Shown: piece by piece, positions 9,955 through 22,200 of the stretch
Layout: the number at the start of each line of letters is the position of its first letter
Position numbering within the stretch: position 1 is the stretch's first letter
Assembly: GCA_021292165.1 (NCBI GenBank)
Contig: CM037877.1
Span: forward strand, 303,742,063 to 303,806,062
Origin: Shinisaurus crocodilurus
Lineage: Eukaryota > Chordata > Lepidosauria > Squamata > Shinisauridae
DNA length: 64,000 nt
Direction of reading: 5' to 3'
The notes under the pieces: generated by a model
Database searches by the model: none
Told to the model about the DNA's origin: nothing
Seen by the model: the letters and a program-made list of their open reading frames with translations, nothing else
Program-made: the position numbers and the translations under genes

Positions 9955-11210
9955 GCATGCTCATCAATCAAACTACAATTCCCAGGAATCTTTTGGGGGG
10001 GGGCACGATACTTAAAGTGGTATCAAATCAATATACTTTTGCAATTTAGATATGCCCCTGCAGAAATAAAGAGGAACATAATGTATTGTGTGACTGAGAG
10101 CAAACTTCATTCCGAATACATCTTGGAACCATTCTGTAGATGCTAAGAACGAGAAAAACAGTTGCGGACGTATCGGTGGGAAATAAAGAACCGAGACCAT
10201 CAGTTGGTGTTTAACTGGGCCACGTTTATTTACATATTTACATACAAAGACCTGCAAAGGGATCGAGTGCGGGTTATTCTATTCTGGCCTGGTAGGCCGC
10301 TCTGTTATGCACTTGGGCGGAGCATCCAAAACCGGGAGGTGGCGAGGAATTCCGCCGCCTCCCCCTTTTTGCACTTTCCAGTGTTGGGAGCCTTTGTTGC
10401 GTCGCACCCTCTCAGAGTCTCACGACAACAAGCTTGGCGAGAACAAAGGCCTCACAGGCGTTCTTGACCCCCAGCTGTCTGAGCCTACTGACCCATCCAA
10501 CTGAGGCATCCTAAAACCGCCTGTCACCTGAATGGTGCCAGGGATGCTCACCTCACCCTATCCATACCCTAACCCGCACTTACCTGCCAACTATCTATCT
10601 GTGACCATTTTTCTTGCTATGTGCCCTAACTAAAAAATTCTCCCAACCCTGCAGTAGTATAGAGTAGGCGAAACGCGCCCACCCCTCTAAAAGGGATAAG
10701 CCAAAATTCCTACTCGGCCCCTTAACGGCGACCAGAGGAGCCCATACTGAATACAGGGCGGGAGGGAGGGAGCTGCGAAGAACAAAGAGGGTGTGGGGTG
10801 GTGCTGCAGGTCCTAATATTGGCTCCTGTAACCCCGCCCTCCCTACCTGAGGCGTACCTGCGAGAACTGGTAAGTCTCGCTTCTCCTCCCCCCACGTCCG
10901 CAAAATTTCTCCCCGCCCACAGCTGCACGTGATGCGGGGGAAGGTCATTATATTGAAACAAGAAGAGAGGTCGTTACCAACTTATTTCCTGAGAAATTTG
11001 TCTCTTTTACAAAGAAAATGCCCATTCCACCACCTTCTGGAGACAGATAGTTGTGGTTTTGTTTTGTTTTTTTAAAAAAGAGAGTTGAAAGCAGTCATCT
11101 CACTTTCATGTCTTGTCTTGACAAGCTGTTTTGTGTTTGTGTGTGGTGGCGGTGGTGTGTTCTCAAAACTGCTGAAACTTATTTGGTCAGAGATGATAGT
11201 GGAATAAAAG
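9955..11210. other. Intergenic, no gene recognised
   Basis: 10,150-10,970 is moderately GC-rich with a minus-strand AATAAA-like site near 10,230 and scattered CpG, perhaps an old LTR or repeat. No domain is encoded by its open frames. Confidence 0.4.
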
Positions 11211-11211
11211 A

Positions 11212-11213
<2 letters not shown>

Positions 11214-11254
<41 letters not shown>
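11214..11254. repeat. (GT)n microsatellite
   Basis: About 20 uninterrupted GT units. Confidence 0.95.
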
Positions 11255-11256
<2 letters not shown>

Positions 11257-12089
11257 GGGGCTTCCAGATGAGGCTTTTATGGAGCTATCACCTTGCCTCA
11301 TTCAATGGAAGTTTGTTTTTTTGGGGGGTGGGGCAGACGTCTTCAACCTGTAACACTCCCTCTTCTTCCGTCTTTTCTCTTACCACAGAGATACCACAAA
11401 ATGTGAACACCACAGACTCACTTTAGTCCGTTTGACATTCCCTCATCTCATTGAATCCTGGGAATTTTAGTTCTGTGAAGGATTTTTAGGAATCTTTAAC
11501 AGAATTCTCAGCATTGTTGGAGAAGCAATAATACCCTAGATTCTTGGGTGAAGGGGAATGGCATAAGATCAGTATATATTGGTAGCATGTGTGAGCGAGT
11601 GTATGTGCAAAACTTTCCAGAGGTGTCCTCACATGAAACTTCTGTGTCCTTAATATATTCAGGATTAAGTGATGTTCTTTACTGTGGCGTATAGGTTCAT
11701 ACAGGTGCCTCAGGGATAAATTCCCACACCCCACTATTAATAGCAGCACTCTGGCAGTGTTTGAATGTTGCTGCTAGATGAAATAGTTAGGATTATTTTA
11801 GGCCCTGAGGCTCCAAGAGGATTTTTCGGGAATTAGCCATAGAGATTTCTAGGTGATTTTACTTTCCATCTGGCTTTTCACTGCCTCATAACCTAACTAA
11901 GGATGCTTCCTGATGGAGGGCTTTTAGCGGTTCCAAGCAGAGGGCATTGTGCAGCCATTCTGTCTTTTTTCCTTAATGTATTTTCTGCGGTAAGAAAAAA
12001 GACGGAAGAAGCACTGCGGAAACATGGGAGGCTTATGAGTGGAAGATGTTGGTGACTAGGACCCCCTGTACAATTATGTGACTGAGGCA

Positions 12090-12218
12090 CGCTACCTCAC
12101 AGGGTTGTTGTGAGGATAAAAATGGAGGGGAGGATGATGATTATGTAAGCCGCCTTGGGTTCCTTGCAGGAAAAAAGGCGGTGTATAAATATAATAAATA
12201 AATAAATAAATAAATAAA
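12090..12218 (+). mobile_element. CORE/MIR-like SINE, 3' part
   Basis: From 'cctcacagggttgttgtgag' through 'gccgccttgggttccttgca' to an AATAAATAAA tail. Confidence 0.7.
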
Positions 12219-12293
12219 GGCCTCACCTGGAAGCACCCTAAGACTGTTGACCCTCTGCTGGTTGTCAGGCACTCAGTTCCTCAATGCCACTAT

Positions 12294-12500
12294 ATTTATT
12301 TATTATTACATTTATATCCTGCCTTTTCCCCCCCCCCCAAGGAACCCCACAGCAGCTTACATGATACTCCTCCTCCTCCTGTGCATTTTATCCTCAGCAA
12401 CAACCCTGTGAGGTGTGTTAGGCTGAGAGTCAGTGACTGACCCGAACAGTGAGGTTCATAGCCTGAGTGGGGACCAGAACCTGGATCTGCCAAGTCCCTG
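12294..12500 (-). mobile_element. CORE/MIR-like SINE
   Basis: Minus-strand copy in the order tail, 3' block, core, part of the head; a nine-C run interrupts the 3' block. Confidence 0.7.
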
Positions 12501-12605
12501 GAGAGGCTGAAGGTAACCAAAGAGGAAACGGTATGAGTCTTGAAACCCCAGACAGGAAGTAAATGCCACTTTCCCTGTGGTTGAGGGGGGCATGGCAGGA
12601 TTCAA

Positions 12606-12790
12606 TATTTATTTATTGCACTTTTTAAAAAATCCTACCCTTCTTCCAAGAAACACACAGCAGCATACATCGTCCTCCTTGTTTTATTCTCACAATAACT
12701 TTGTGATTAGGTTCGGCTGAGGGAGAATGACTGGTCCAAGGTCACCCACCAGGTTTGTGGCTGAGCGGGGAATTGAAGCTCAGCTGCCTC
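12606..12790 (-). mobile_element. CORE/MIR-like SINE, diverged
   Basis: Same order as the neighbouring copy but more mutated ('tcacaataactttgtgattag', 'ggtcacccaccaggtttgtg'). Confidence 0.55.
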
Positions 12791-13299
12791 AACTCACAAG
12801 TCCAGGCGACCAGGCAGGTATACACTCTTGGTTGGCAGCCATGGCCTACCCAGCCTGACGGCACCGACTACAGCAGGCAGGCATTGGAGCTACGTAGCAG
12901 GTAGTGCCGTGAGATTGGTTCCGCTAGACCACCTGACTGCCAGAACCAGGAGGATTCTGGGCTATGGTGCGTAGGGCAGTGATCTTCACTGTTTTCCAAG
13001 CAGGAGCCACTTTTGCTGTAGGCACTGCCACCAGGGCCGTGTGTGTGTGTGTGTGGGCTTTCACTGATGTCAGTCAGTCACATTGCTCTTCGTCTCGTGG
13101 GCTCCTCCTCCCCTAGCAGTTAATTATCTGATTGCTCCTGCATTCTCCGCTTCCCCCAGCTCAGCCACCTTACAGCTGACAAACAGTGGATCTGACTCCC
13201 CACCCCTGAAGGCTCCCCTGGCAGCCCAGATCGCAGCAGTCAACTCGTCACTAAACAAGGTGAGGCTAGAAAGCCCCTGCTGAGAGTGTGAGCGGCTAC

Positions 13300-13301
<2 letters not shown>

Positions 13302-13343
<42 letters not shown>
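13302..13343. repeat. (GA)n microsatellite
   Basis: About 21 GA units. Confidence 0.95.
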
Positions 13344-13347
<4 letters not shown>

Positions 13348-13849
13348 TAAGAGACAGAGAGGCAGAGTCCTACCCTTGAGGTGACTGGGAGCTGCCAGTG
13401 GCCCTTGGGCCTTGCAGTGAATATATCGGGCGTTGGTGCCAGAGCTACCTGATTTCAGCCGCGTGGTACATACCTCCTAGAAAATCAGGAGTTTCCCTGG
13501 TTCTGTTTTATCCAGCCCATTTTGGATGTTTAGTAAGCTGTTAACTTTTTCCTTTTGAGGATTTTCTGTCTCTGAACCTTCCGAACAGAGAGAGAGCGAG
13601 AGAGAGAGAGCGGGAGAACTGCACCTCCAGGGGTGGGAGAAGGGAGAGGACCCGAGGGGGCACCTCTGGCTGTGAGATGCAACAGGAGAGAAAGGTGGGG
13701 TCCCAGTGAAGCTGCTGATGACTCTCCTCCGATGTTCTTTTTCTGGTTGCTGCTGGAAACATGGTAGGTCAAAAGCTGATTTGTACGTTGAATGTGCTAT
13801 TTAGGTTGGGCTTCCAGGTATTCACCACTACAAAATGAGTACTTAAAAA

Positions 13850-14215
13850 GAGCCCTGTTGGATCAGACCAAGATTGGTCCAGCATCGTAGGAATACAGGA
13901 ACTTGCCTCCTACTGAGTCAGACCATGGGTCTATCTAGCCCAGGGCTCTCCAACCTTGGGTCCCCAGATGTTTTTGGCCTACAACTCCCAGCATGCCCCA
14001 GCCAGCGTAGCTGGCTGGGGCATGCTGGGGAGTTGTAGGCCAAAAACATCTGGGGACCCAAGGTTGGAGAACACTGATCTAGCCCTTTATTGTCGACACT
14101 GACTGACAGCAGCACTCCGGGGTTTCAGGGAGGAGTTTTTCCTGCCCTACCTGGAGATGTCGGGGATTGAACCTGGGGCCTTCTGCCGGTGCTCTCCCCC
14201 GCTGAGCTATGTGGT
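13850..14215 (-). mobile_element. tRNA-derived SINE interrupted by a hAT foldback
   Basis: On the minus strand it starts with a tRNA-like head (A-box-like 'tagctcagcgg', B-box-like 'aggttcaatcc'), then 'ctgctgtcagtcagtgt', then 'tggtctgactcagtaggagg'. The palindromic MITE at 13,941-14,076 splits its 3' half. Confidence 0.7.
13941..14076. mobile_element. hAT palindromic MITE, copy 1
   Basis: Ends CAGGGCTCTCC/CAGTGTTCTCC in inverted orientation, flanked by the 8-bp duplication ATCTAGCC (13,933-13,940 and 14,077-14,084). The arms are almost perfectly complementary. Eight-base duplications are the hAT hallmark. Confidence 0.85.
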
Positions 14216-14866
14216 TTGCCACAGCAGTGGCCAGGCAGATGCTGCTGAAAAGTCTGCAAACGGGGCATGAAGGCACCAGCCCACCCCTGCTGTTTGTCCC
14301 CCAGCAACTGATAAGAGAGGTTCCAGAAGTAGTACACTGCCTCTGAACATGGAGATGCTATTTAGCTATCATGGCTAATAGCCATTGATAGACCTGTCCT
14401 CAAAAGGGCAGGCCAAACTCCAGCTACGCTTGTAAAAGGGGTCTGCTGGCCAGTAGTATAGTGACTGTTTTGTACATACTTTTGCCTCAAGGTTAGCAAC
14501 TGGGTGTGGGGTGTGTGTGTGTGTCACATGGTCACTGTAAGAGGGCCAGATTTTGGCTTTTGGGGCTGCCAGTTACTGACTGTTAGGGTATATAGAGGTC
14601 CTCTTTGCCCACCTTGGGTCTGTATGTTAAACAAAAAAGGCAAGTAAGAATGTGATAATGATAATCCATGGTGATATTTGACCAGCAGTAAGAGGGTTGT
14701 TCTTATAAACTCACTGGGCAGAGGGTTGTATTTGTGAGTGTGAATGTGTAGGGGAATGTGTCCTGTTTTGTGAATAATTACGGTGACCCCCATCCTAATA
14801 AATTCTTGGGATAGGGCTGTGTGTGAATCCAGGTAACTAGATACATTCTCTTTTCCTCTGCCTCAG
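14216..14866. other. Intergenic, no gene recognised
   Basis: No repeat or exon I can name until the splice-acceptor-like tract at 14,850-14,866. Confidence 0.4.
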
Positions 14867-16380
14867 GGGCTGCTGGGACAAAGAGTGAGAAAGAAGAGGC
14901 AGATCCTTAGCAGGAAAAGGGTGCAGAAGGAGAGCTGGGCTGGGTGCCCCCAGGAAGACACCGAGGCTGCAGTCAGCTGACAGAAAATGTGAGTGGGAGA
15001 GAGAGAGTAAACAGCTGGGAGACCCTGTGGGCAAACATCCCTTGCAGAATGGAAAAGGCAACTCTCACAAATGGCTTGAATGTGGGAAAGTCAGAGCGCC
15101 CATCCTGCTGAGCATCAGAGAATCCACACCAAGAAGAATGTACGGTAGCTCTTCCTGAACATCTCTTAACTCTCATTGGGGGGAGAACATATCCCTTGCT
15201 GAACTCTGCACAATTCTTCTGGGGAAGAGCACTGCCCTGCCTAAACATCAGAGACTTCAGAAAGAGGACATGTCCTCTGAATGCCGGAGAATCTGCACTG
15301 AGGACAGCACTGCCAAACCTCAGAGAATCCACCCTGTGGAGAAGCGTCATCAGTGCCTAGAGTGCACCAGAGCCTTCAAAACAGGAGGCAGCAGCCTTTC
15401 GCAGGCACCCGAGGCTCCATGCTGCCGAGAAGCTATACAGCTGCCTGGACTGTGGGGAAGCGTTCAGCTGGCGCTCACATACCTCAACATCCATCATCGA
15501 AAGCATCCGCGGCCTTACAGATGCACCGACTGCGGGAAAAGCTTTCACCAGAGCACAACGCTGTTGCAGCACCGGTTAAGCCACACAGGTGAAAAGCCCT
15601 ATGGATGTGCTGATTGTGGGGAAACCTTTGGGCAAAATTCTCACTTCAGCCACCACCAGATCCACATCCGGGAGCACCTGTACCAGTGCACCAAGTGTGG
15701 CAAGAGGTTTCGGCGGTGCGCCCTTCTGGTGCAACATCAGAGCACCCACATTGGGAAAATGGACAATGTGTGCCAGAATGTCAACTTCACTGGCCCAGCC
15801 CTTATTCCTGCCCTGAATGTGGGAAAATGTTCCAGCGGCGGTCCACATTCTACCAGCACTGCCAGATCCACACGGGAGAAGCCGTTCGAATGCAGGGAAT
15901 GTGGCAAATGGTTTGGACGCAGTTCCAGCCTCACCAAACACTCTGGTATCCATGTGGGTGAGCAGCCTTACATGTGTGCATGCAGTGTGGGTGTTGCTTC
16001 TGGCAAAACTCAAACCACACCCGTCACCTGAACACTCACCGTGCAACAGCTGTGGCCTGTTCCTGCTGCGGCCAGGCCTTCCAGAGCCTGGACGATTTGG
16101 CTGTGCACCACCGTGCCACCCACTCTGAGGAAAAGTCCCACCAGCGTGAGGACTGTGGTAAGGCCTTCCGCTGGATGTCACATCTCCGAATGCACCAACG
16201 TAGCCACTCAGGCGAGCGACCCTATGTCTGTGTGGAATGTGGGCATGGCTTCGGTCAGGGTGCCACCCTCTTTCAGCACCAGCACAGCCACTCTGGGGAA
16301 GGCCCTTCTGCTGTCAAGAGTGTGGGAAACGTTTTGGTCGGAGCTCTGTATTAGTTAAGCACCAGCGTCTGCATATAGCT
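14867..16380 (+). pseudogene. C2H2 zinc-finger gene relic (KRAB-type ZNF last exon)
   Basis: A pyrimidine tract ending in CAG precedes 14,867, giving an exon-like start as in the last exon of poly-zinc-finger genes. From about 15,340 fingers follow at the usual 28-codon spacing: at least ten keep most of the Cys2-His2 ligands and TGEKP-like linkers (for example 'CTDCGKSFHQSTTLLQHRLSH'). They are spread over two reading frames with repeated switches (near 15,770, 15,870 and 15,975) and in-frame stops; fingers before 15,340 are badly eroded. The relic would have been a sequence-specific nuclear DNA-binding repressor. Retention of an acceptor suggests an unprocessed duplicate rather than a retrocopy. 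No KRAB or SCAN exon was found upstream. Assembly indels are an alternative to decay. Confidence 0.75.
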
Positions 16381-16734
16381 ACAGTGTCGCAAGACAAAAT
16401 GGCAGTGAGGTGAGGGCACTTTCCTGTTTGCAGCCGGTTCTTTTCCTGGGGTTCACTTAGGGCCAGTGTACATGATCAGCAGATTCATATGGTAAAGACT
16501 GTACCACTTCAAACTGCAGGTGAAGGTAGGCATAATGAATGTTTGAAAGTCTCCCTTGGGGGAAAAACACACTCCGTGTATATATAGAGAAAAGTATGTC
16601 CGGGGGAACAGTTCAACCTTGCCTGTTTCATGACATGCTGTTTTTCTATGTGCAAGGCATCCCCTCTCCCATTTAAAACTGGTTTCCTCTTCCCTACTCC
16701 CCCCTTTTTCCTTTTGTGTCATGTATTTTAGACT

Positions 16735-16840
16735 GTAAGCCTGTGGGCAGAGACGGTCTTGTTTTTATTAACCTTATGTAAGCCACTGCAGGAGCTTTGG
16801 GGCTGAAGAGCAGGGTACAGATCCTTTAAATAAATATTCA
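16735..16840 (+). repeat. LINE 3'-end-like fragment
   Basis: 'gactgtaagcctgtgggcag' followed by AATAAA at 16,829 resembles the common L2/CR1 3' UTR end. Confidence 0.45.
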
Positions 16841-18450
16841 CTTCCACCCCCACCTGCAGCCTGAAGTGGTACAGCCCAGGAATAGCTTTACCTCTTGTTT
16901 CTGCTGATTTTGTAAAACTTTAGCTGGGATAGTCGCTGCTTTTTCTCTATGTGTAGACGCTGTGATACTCACCCAAAGATGTAACTCACGTAAATTCTAC
17001 ACCATGAGGACTCTCTGTCTTCCACAAAAAAGAAATATGGTGGGGAAAGCAACAGTGTTTCTGTCTTGTTTACATTACAGCCATGAGTAATAAATAAATA
17101 AATAAATAAATAAAATGAGGCACAGAAAGCCAGTTTAAATTCAAATTGTCCTCTACTCCCTGAAAGAAGACATTTTTATTCCCTTCTACTTTCGGTGTAA
17201 AGCTAGTTCTGATGTTACTAGCCATGAGTGGCACAAGTCATTGTCCCTCCTGAGAGTGGGGTGGAGGAAAATATTCTATTGGCTTGGAATATTTCATAGC
17301 TGCTAACCTAGTCACCTGTGCTAAATAAAAACCACCTTTAGGTGACCAGGCAGGGACATTTTATGGGAAATTTTTATTCTAGGCCCAAAACAATTTACAT
17401 GTAAGCAAGCAGGCTAGTAATGTTTTTAGACTTATTTACAAGGCTAATTTTAGACTTTTTTTTGCAAGTCAAATGTTTTTAGACTTATTTGCAAGGTCCT
17501 AGTTCTTGGTTTTGGTGCAGGTTTTGTTCATAGGAAATAAACATCTGGAGCAAATGCCTGCATCTTTCTATGTGCTTTACAATCTAGCATTATGAGAAGC
17601 CTGGATTCATCTACCCTGGTATCCTAAATCAGCTCATGGGGGTTGTGTATCCCACATATTCTGCCTTTGGACGTGAGGCAGGTGAGCAAGTTCACTAGTC
17701 TGGCTTGGACATGGCAGTTTCTGAGTGTTTATTAGCAGCAGTAGCTCCAGCCTTGATTGGGGCTGAAGGGAGCTGTTTTTCTTAACACAGAGCTAAGTGT
17801 ATCAAACAAGATCGAAGTTTGGTAAGATGCAGAATGGAATTCTGTGCTCAGTGAGGAAAAAAAAAAAAGATGCCTTGAAGGTAAATTTGCACAAACATGC
17901 TTATTTCTACACGATTTATTCTGCTTTGAAGGTTTGTGCTTTAAAATAATGGACTCTTTTTGATGAGGATTATGATAACAGAGAGAAATGTACAGAAGGA
18001 AGGACATGGAGTTCAGGTTAAAATGGCCAGTATAGTGGGAGAGTCTGGGGAATAGAGAACTGTCTAGGCCACCAGAGCCCCATCCCCTGGCCACTCTGGA
18101 GGCGTGCCCAGGCCTCCCTCTTCTTTCTGAGTCTGCAGACACTGCCCACACGTGTTTCTCAGTTCGACTTTGCAAACTACGGGGGCAGGAAAAGTTTCAT
18201 TTTTAAACCAACAAGGTTCCAAACTTGGTGCCAGATTCTCTGTGTACGCTGAGCATAGTGATGCTTCTGTTCAGGGCCAGGCAGATCATAGGTGGACACA
18301 ATTTGGGTGCCGTAGAGAGTATGGAGTGGAGTTAAAATTGCTGGTGATTGTGGGGGAGAAGGGCTCAGTCTGGAGCTAGCCACTCTGTCTGCACACTTTG
18401 GGGCTTCTAAGCAGGGGCTGTGGCTGGCTGGGTGTGTCTATACGCTAAAC
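16841..18450. other. Intergenic, with TRIM72 3' flank
   Basis: Includes an AATA microsatellite at about 17,091-17,116 and two minus-strand AATAAA sites (17,920-17,915 and 17,733-17,728) that could serve TRIM72. No other exon is recognised. Confidence 0.4.
17915..17920 (-). terminator. TRIM72: Possible TRIM72 polyadenylation signal
   Basis: AATAAA on the minus strand about 710 bp past the stop codon; the first canonical hexamer I find downstream. Position only. Confidence 0.3.
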
Positions 18451-18571
18451 CAGTGTTCTCCAACCTTGGGTCCCCAGATGTTTTTGGCCTACAACTCCCA
18501 GCATGCCCCAGCCAGCGTAGCTGGGAGTTGTAGGCCAAAAACATCTGGGGACCCAAGGTTGGAGAACACTG
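18451..18571. mobile_element. hAT palindromic MITE, copy 2, in the TRIM72 3' flank/UTR
   Basis: Flanked by the 8-bp duplication CGCTAAAC (18,443-18,450 and 18,572-18,579). Two 50-nt arms are perfectly complementary around a 21-nt loop. It lies 60 bp past the TRIM72 stop codon, so it is probably transcribed as a long hairpin in the 3' UTR. Confidence 0.9.
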
Positions 18572-18631
18572 CGCTAAACTGTGAGTGGGTGCTGTGAAGA
18601 CCATCCCCTCCACCCGCAGGGCAGGGGCTGA

Positions 18632-19203
18632 TTATTGCCCTTCTGGTTCTGGAGTGTAGATGACCAAAGGCTGGCTGTTCTTGCCCTTATCGTGCCAGCA
18701 GGCATCAAAGAAGGGGTAGACGGTGCCCGTGAAGCGCTCATGGAAGGCAAAGATCTGCACCAGGTTGTCTTCGTCACTGGCGTCGAAGAAAGCAAGGATG
18801 CCGTCCTCAAAGCTGAGGTAGATGCCAATACGGCTGGGCTTCGCCTCCAACTTCAGCGGCCGCGGCTCCTTATGCTCTATGTGGGCCTCGTAGCTCTTGC
18901 CATCCTTGCAGCCCAACAGCCAGAATCCATTGGATGGGATGGGATGCAAGCGGCCCCTGCGCCCGGTTTCGGCCGAGATGAGGCCCAAGGCCCAGCGGGG
19001 CTTGTCGCTCACCGTCACCTCCCAGTAATGCTCGCCCTTCGAGAAGCTCTGGTGTGTCACCAGGCAGTTGCCCTTGTCGAAGCGCTGCGGGTCATCCGTG
19101 CTCACGGCTTGCTTGTGCTCCACACACTCCACCCGCTTGCCATCCTCTGACACCACGAGATTGGCTTGTGCAGTGTCTGGGTCAAGGGTCAGGTTCGCCA
19201 AGC
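18632..19203 (-). CDS. TRIM72: TRIM72 exon 6: PRY-SPRY and stop
   Basis: 572 bp. Contains LDP ('LTLDPDTA'), WEV ('HYWEVTVSD') and the C-terminal '[12 protein letters not shown]' of the SPRY fold. Acceptor CCCAG; stop TAA at 18,634-18,632. Confidence 0.95.
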
Positions 19204-22200
19204 CTGGGGAGGAGAAAAGAGAAGATATAAGGGAGACCGTGTGGATCACTATGAAGATCTGTTTCTCTTCTTCCTTTTTAAGGCAAGGACTTAACCCATA
19301 GATGGACTTTACTTTAAAAACAAACAAACAAACTTTGGGGGTTGATTCAGAATCATATGACAATTTTTAATGTGCTGTCTTAATTACACAGTGAAATCAT
19401 CAGTGGTTGCTTTTCAGGATTGGGTGGGGGATTTGACCAGTCCTATGGTCACTTTAAAACATCTCATTTCTTCTGCATTGTTTGCCTGATCAATAGCATA
19501 CTCCCTCCCTATTGAGATCATGTGAGAAACCCATATATTCTGATGTAGCTCAACAGTGCCCCCTAAAGCATCTGGTATGTTGGCAGCATGCCAGGATGCC
19601 TAGCTAGGCTTATCTCACCTTCTTGTTCTCCAATATGCATCCAAAAACTTAAGCGCTTTCTTAGAATAGGCTAACTGATTCAAACTGTCTGCATCCTTTG
19701 AGATGTAAGTGCGTTCTTAGGAACATGAGTCAAACCACTAGTAATTTTCTGATTTTCTGACTAGACCACCGATAGCAGAAATGGAGACTATTGCATGCTT
19801 GCACAAAACAACAGTTATCTCTGCTAAGGGGCCGGCTTTTACTGAACTCAGATTCCCATAAAAGAGTTTGTTCAGTCCTGGAGAGCCTTCCATATAACAT
19901 CTAACTGGAGGCCAAGAGACTCTCTCTCAGACCATCCTCTCTGTAATGGACTCTGCATATGCTCTGGAACCCCAGACTCTATTCAAGTAACATTCAGGTA
20001 ACATGTAATGATGAGATACTTTAGATTGACTTTTTTTAATTTGGAATTCTCTGTGTGTGTGATTGTTGCCTTCCCTTGTTTGGTTTTTTCCTATCCACCT
20101 CCCCAAATAAACTTTTTAAAAAATATATTTGGACATTTAGCTGTGTTATTTTAAAAGGGAATTCTCACTAAACTCTTCCCCATATGAAAAACCAAACAGT
20201 TAGAAAACTACCATTTGTGTTTTCATAATTCTCACAAGGTTTATTATGTTGAGTCTTCTGTGTCTAGGCTTTGGGCTAGAAAATCCAAACCACTTTTCTT
20301 GTTATATATTTTTTTCCCTAGGGCTGGGCTGAATTGAGGGACCCTTGGCAATAGGGCTTAGAAACGCCCTAAGCAGCCAGACAGACTACTGTGTGTTGGG
20401 AGGTTCATCCTGACTGGTGGCAGCCTATGTGTAATTCTTTTTGGGAGGAACCCTTGTAAGGAAGGGGTCCACCAGGAAAAAAATACCATCCTCTCCTCCC
20501 AGTCCGTAACAGATCTCTACCTGGCATCAATGCACGGTACATCTTCCTCCACACCTGGAACTTGAACTCATCTGAAATGATGGGGAGCTGGATGTCCATG
20601 CGAGCAATGGGTGGGGACTCTCCAAGAATCTTCTGCAATCTACAGCAAGGAAGAGACGGTTGGCATTGTGGGAAAGAAAGGAGAGGAGCAATACACTTTG
20701 CCACATCCCAAGAAATGTGTGGGCATCTTTTTTCCTTTTGATCCTTTAAATTTCTATTTTAAAAACAATTCAATTTTTGAAGATGTTAAAGAGAAGCAAT
20801 GCTGGCTGTGAGTTTATAAAGGGACAATTGCTCACCTGCTGGCCACTAGGCAGTATTTCTGTGGAGAAAGAAAAAGAAGTTAGAGCAGAATAAAAGGCGG
20901 TCATCCCTACATCCTATACCAAGCATCTCACACCAGGTGCCCTCATGAAAAACATTAAACCAGGAAAAGTGAGGGATCGGATTGACTTGAGGATGCATAT
21001 ATTTCAGGGAGGCAAAGGGGTGGGGTCAGACACTAAAATGGGGTTTGGAGGGTGCTAGGATAGGGGAAAAATAAATATATGAGCAAGTTTTAGAACAGTA
21101 TGAATTCTACGGCCCACAAATCCTTTGTGCCCTGGTTCCAATACTGCAAGCTTCATGCTCTAAACATGACACTAAGACAACGAACAGGGACCTTTGGATG
21201 GCTTGTGGGGAATGGAAAGCAAAATGAGACAGTGTTTCATTCCTGTTAAACATTTTAACTGAAGGCTTTGTTTGGTAGAAATGTTGTTCCTCCAACCTGC
21301 AAATGGTACAAAACTGTGAGGAGCTGCAAACATCATGAGGACACGATGTAATGTTCAAGAAGAGTCTTGATATCGGATCAAATGAACAATTTATGTATTT
21401 ATTTGTTATATTTATATGTATTTATTATATTTATACCCTGCCTTTTTTCCTTCAAGGAACCCAAGGCGGCTTACATAATCTTCCTCCTTCTCTCAGTTTG
21501 CATAAATATTGTGGTCAAAATGGGTCATTCTTGAGCTCCATCGAGAAGGGTATGAAATACCATCATATGTATATATGTAGTGACTCATAAGCATTCTGTA
21601 ATGTGATTCATAAGTACCATGAGTGTGCTGGTACAAAAATAGACAAACGCTGTATTGTGTAATATTGTACACAAAACACAGGAGCTTAATAGTACCGTTC
21701 TTTTGGGATCTTAGCTAGACTGAAGAGTGAAAAGGACCAGAAAGATGGGGGTAGAACAGGGGTGCCTCACCCTGAGAAACTCGGTCTGTGGTTCGTCTTG
21801 CACCTCCCCCAGAACAGTCTCCATCTGCTTGAGTTGGTCCAGGTAGCGGGTCATGGTCTTGCGCTCATTTTGCAAGGCGTCTGTGGCCTGGTGCTGCACA
21901 CGCTCAGCCTCCCGGCCCAGAGAAGCCTCCAACGCCCCCAGGTAGGCGCGCATTATACCCAGCTGCTCAGACACTTGATGCTTGAACCGGGACACTGTCT
22001 CCTGGGAAGGGAGAAACAGACAGATGGAACCTGGGATGACTTCTGTGCTTCTTGTCCCTGGTCTCCTGCGTTTTCTTCCCACCGAACAGCTTCCCCACTT
22101 TATTTTACTTTCTCTGACCCTCCGCTTGCTGTTTGACTTTCCCGGCAGCGAAGCCTACTGTGTATCAAATACTAGCTTGCGAGCATTTCCTCCCTTCCCT

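Noticed and set aside
15576..16181. 201-codon frame antisense to the zinc fingers
   Set aside because: Shadow of the finger repeats; it contains no motif of its own.
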